NCBI GenBank assembly: GCA_045585955.1
Contig: JAZMZK010000098.1
Coordinates: forward strand, 1-64,000
DNA length: 64,000 nt
Direction of reading: 5' to 3'
Origin: SIG78 sp045585955
GTDB lineage: Bacteria; Verrucomicrobiota; Lentisphaeria; Victivallales; Victivallaceae
Numbering within the stretch: position 1 is the first letter of the stretch; each line of letters starts with the position of its first letter. Made by a program: the position numbers and the translations under genes. This document shows positions 61,989 to 64,000 of this stretch, piece by piece. Below the pieces are notes generated by a model. That model saw only the letters and a list, made by a program, of their open reading frames with translations, was not told the origin of the DNA and made no database searches.

Positions 61989-62492
61989 ATGATCATCAAA
62001 TGCAATATCTGTCACCGGGAAACGGAACAAACTCCTGTAAAGCAGAAACATTATGCGTACAGCATGTTGTGTCCGGAGTGCCTGTTCCTTGCCAAGCAGC
62101 AGAAACAGCCGCTTGGGCCGGAAAAGATGATCTTGCGGATATTGCACGCTCATCTCATAAAGCACAAAGTCGCTGTTGAAAATAAGTTTGTGTTTTGGCA
62201 AAACATGCCGTATTTCCGGGATAAAACATGTCCGGATTTTTGGACAGAATGTATTTCTGGAGATTTTCTCGAACGGAAATATTGCGTAAGCTATTTGATG
62301 AAAGAAAACATTGAGGTTGCAGAAAAGTTCGGAGCCGATTTACGCAATGCTTTTGATGAAAAGCAAAATGGAACCAATATTTTTGAGTTCGACTCAAAGC
62401 ATCTGACATTTTCAGTAACATCTGTTTTTCCGATCAAACGGGACGAAAAAATCCCCGGCTTGGTTCAATATGGCTGCGTGGTGGAATTTTGA
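61989..62492 (+). CDS. Hypothetical protein with N-terminal zinc ribbon
   Basis: 167 residues. CNIC (5-8) and CPEC (28-31) look like a zinc ribbon at the N-terminus; the rest is soluble and unrecognised. It starts 16 bases after the membrane protein gene and ends 112 bases before the second ATPase, so it may share a transcript with the former. Confidence 0.5.
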   Translation: MIIKCNICHRETEQTPVKQKHYAYSMLCPECLFLAKQQKQPLGPEKMILRILHAHLIKHKVAVENKFVFWQNMPYFRDKTCPDFWTECISGDFLERKYCVSYLMKENIEVAEKFGADLRNAFDEKQNGTNIFEFDSKHLTFSVTSVFPIKRDEKIPGLVQYGCVVEF

Positions 62493-62604
62493 TTTTTTAA
62501 GCTGAAAATCGCAAGCGGCATAACAAAATATTTGATTTTTTGTCTATATGATGTATATTTTGTAAAATATTGAATTAAATTCAAAATTTTACAACAAGGT
62601 TATT

Positions 62605-63864
62605 ATGAAGTATATAGAACGCTCTATCGAACGAAAAGTGCTTGAAAATGTCCGGAATTATAAAAGTGTTTTAATTACCGGAGCACGCCAGGTTGGTAAA
62701 TCAACAATTTTAAAAAAGATATTTCCGGATTATAAATACATATCGTTGGATGATCCATTTTTGGAGCAGCAGGCAAAGGAAAACGGCAGTATGTTTATGA
62801 TGCTGAATCCGCCTCCGGTGATTATTGATGAGGTTCAACATGCTCCGGAATTGTTTCGCTACATAAAAATCAAGTGCGATGAAACAGATGAACGCGGACT
62901 TTTTTGTCTTTCCGGTTCGCAGCAGTTCAGACTTATGAAAAATGTTTCAGAAACGCTTGCAGGACGCGTATCTATCGTTGAACTAAACGGGCTTTCTTTG
63001 AGAGAAATTCAAAAAGACCCCTTTGCTGAATGTTTTATTCCGACCCTTGAGTATGTACGGGAAAGAGAGAAAACAGCTCAAGCCCCCGCAAACATCTGGA
63101 ATATTATTCACCGGGGGGCATATCCGGAACTCCAAAACTTTGATATGGATTGGGCTTCATATTATGCAGATTATGTAAAAACATATATTGAACGCGATGT
63201 CAGAGAATTATCTGCGGTTCATGATCTTGACAGTTTTAAAAGATTTGTGATCGCTGTTGCGGCCAGAACCGGAGAAGTCCTGAACTGCTCCAATATTGCC
63301 GGTGAAGTGGGGAAGGATGTGGTAACGATCAGAAACTGGATTTCCATTCTGGAAGCCTCCGGTATCATCTATTTGTTGGAACCTTATGCCAACAGTGCCT
63401 TGAAAAGAGCTGTTAAAACTCCAAAACTTTATTTCCGGGATACAGGACTTGCTTGTTATCTGACCAGATGGCTTTCTCCGGAAACTTTAGCGTATGGGGC
63501 TATGAACGGGCATATGTTTGAAACATTCGTTATTTCTGAAATCATCAAATCTTTTGCTAATAACGGTCTTGACTACCGTCATTTTGTTTCATATTATCGT
63601 GGGCATGACAAAAAAAAGCAAATGGAATCCGGAGAGCTGGTTACGAAAGAAAGCGAAATAGACCTTATTATAGAAAAGGACGGCATTTGTTATCCTGTTG
63701 AAATAAAACAAAATTCCAATGTTTCAGTTGCTGATACATCGGCATTTCAGGTTTTGGATAAACTGGAAAATAAAAAACGCGGTATGGGGGCTGTTATTTG
63801 TAATTGTCCGCAGCCGGGAATGTTGCGGGAAAATATACTCCTGCTGCCGGTTTGGTATATCTGA
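62605..63864 (+). CDS. AAA ATPase with DUF4143 domain (2)
   Basis: 419 residues. Walker A GARQVGKS (26-33), Walker B VIIDEVQ (72-78), SGSQQFRLMKNVSETLAGR, a winged-helix-like middle, and a DUF4143 C-terminus whose SEIDLIIEKDGICYPVEIKQ fits a PD-(D/E)XK nuclease-like core (Asp, then E-I-K). That core is intact here, unlike the copy at 60333. The two proteins belong to different branches (GARQVGKST against GLRRVGKS). Function unknown; roles as stand-alone ATP-driven DNA-binding proteins are inferred. Confidence 0.88.
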   Translation: MKYIERSIERKVLENVRNYKSVLITGARQVGKSTILKKIFPDYKYISLDDPFLEQQAKENGSMFMMLNPPPVIIDEVQHAPELFRYIKIKCDETDERGLFCLSGSQQFRLMKNVSETLAGRVSIVELNGLSLREIQKDPFAECFIPTLEYVREREKTAQAPANIWNIIHRGAYPELQNFDMDWASYYADYVKTYIERDVRELSAVHDLDSFKRFVIAVAARTGEVLNCSNIAGEVGKDVVTIRNWISILEASGIIYLLEPYANSALKRAVKTPKLYFRDTGLACYLTRWLSPETLAYGAMNGHMFETFVISEIIKSFANNGLDYRHFVSYYRGHDKKKQMESGELVTKESEIDLIIEKDGICYPVEIKQNSNVSVADTSAFQVLDKLENKKRGMGAVICNCPQPGMLRENILLLPVWYI

Positions 63865-63882
63865 ATAAACGGAGGTTTTTCT

Positions 63883-64000
63883 ATGAAACGGATTTTTTTA
63901 TTGGCGGGTGCGATCGGCTGGGGCATTTCCATATTGGGCGTGCTTTTGCCGTGGAACGTTATGGATATTGTTTTGCAAAATATGGGAGCGGCATCTCCAG
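63883..64000 (+). CDS. Membrane protein, cut by window end
   Basis: Only the first 39 residues are present. ATG 63883 has GGAGG upstream. The start has two lysine/arginine residues and a hydrophobic helix (IFLLAGAIGWGISILGVLLPW). 18 bases separate it from the ATPase stop, so the two may be co-transcribed. Family not assigned. Confidence 0.5.
   Translation, partial: MKRIFLLAGAIGWGISILGVLLPWNVMDIVLQNMGAASP

Noticed and set aside
60333..63864. Defence island or toxin-antitoxin system
   Set aside because: No toxin, nuclease, phage or mobile gene is recognised nearby; DUF4143 ATPases alone do not support it.
1..64000. tRNA, rRNA, CRISPR arrays, insertion sequences, prophage
   Set aside because: None recognised on reading; the short inverted repeats found lack transposase genes. 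A dedicated RNA search was not possible.

Overview
The window reads as chromosomal DNA from a Lentisphaerota-like (Victivallis type, PVC group) bacterium. This is an inference from gene style: two pseudopilin-like proteins with the [24 protein letters not shown] N-terminus and a late H-rich DG motif, an exosortase locus, many secreted CAZymes, and an Aquifex-type short aconitase. I see no rRNA, tRNA, CRISPR array or insertion sequence.

Layout. (1) 1-2817: small hypothetical membrane and lipoprotein genes, decayed reading frames, a nested inverted repeat and a terminator. (2) 2818-3924: a ferredoxin-domain aldo/keto reductase. (3) 4223-30012: one compact plus-strand run of 22 genes, nearly all overlapping or within a few bases of each other, for making, exporting and decorating an extracellular polysaccharide. 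It holds two small secreted proteins with a GQPLPG C-terminal sorting-like signal, a TPR protein, an exosortase, an EpsI-type membrane protein, a phosphoglycosyl transferase, Wzz-, Wza-, Wzy- and Wzx-type proteins, several glycosyltransferases, ManC, a GH9 hydrolase, a phosphatase-superfamily enzyme, a STAS protein and a nucleotidyltransferase. (4) 30127-37012: minus-strand genes (HlyD-like adaptor, solitary DNA methyltransferase, MgtC-like protein, a hypothetical, ung, aconitase, panB). (5) 37151-39768: rnr and an XRE-type regulator. (6) 40028-51865: a carbohydrate region with a GntR/LacI-type regulator, pseudopilin-like proteins, a CE15 glucuronoyl esterase, a lactonase-fold protein, an AraC regulator, GH39-like, TIM-barrel and GH78-like enzymes. 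(7) 52003-60011: a PocR/AraC regulator and a minus-strand uronate catabolic operon (eda, RraA-like, IclR, uxaC, SDR reductase, uxuA, GH39). (8) 60333-64000: two AAA/DUF4143 ATPases around two small proteins, and a truncated membrane protein.

How it fits together. Region 3 looks like a complete Wzx/Wzy-type pathway tied to an exosortase: sugar activation (ManC), initiation on lipid carrier (sugar transferase), chain building (GTs), flipping, polymerisation, length control and export, with two cognate surface proteins encoded first. Regions 6 and 7 look like a route from uronate-bearing plant or algal polysaccharide (CE15, GH39, GH78) to pyruvate through glucuronate, fructuronate, mannonate, KDG and KDPG; a KDG kinase and sugar transporters are not in the window.

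The strongest candidates for something undescribed are the GQPLPG/exosortase pair with its gene neighbours, the paired 18-20 bp palindromes in front of an ATPase, and the repeat-like palindromes inside a pseudopilin gene.
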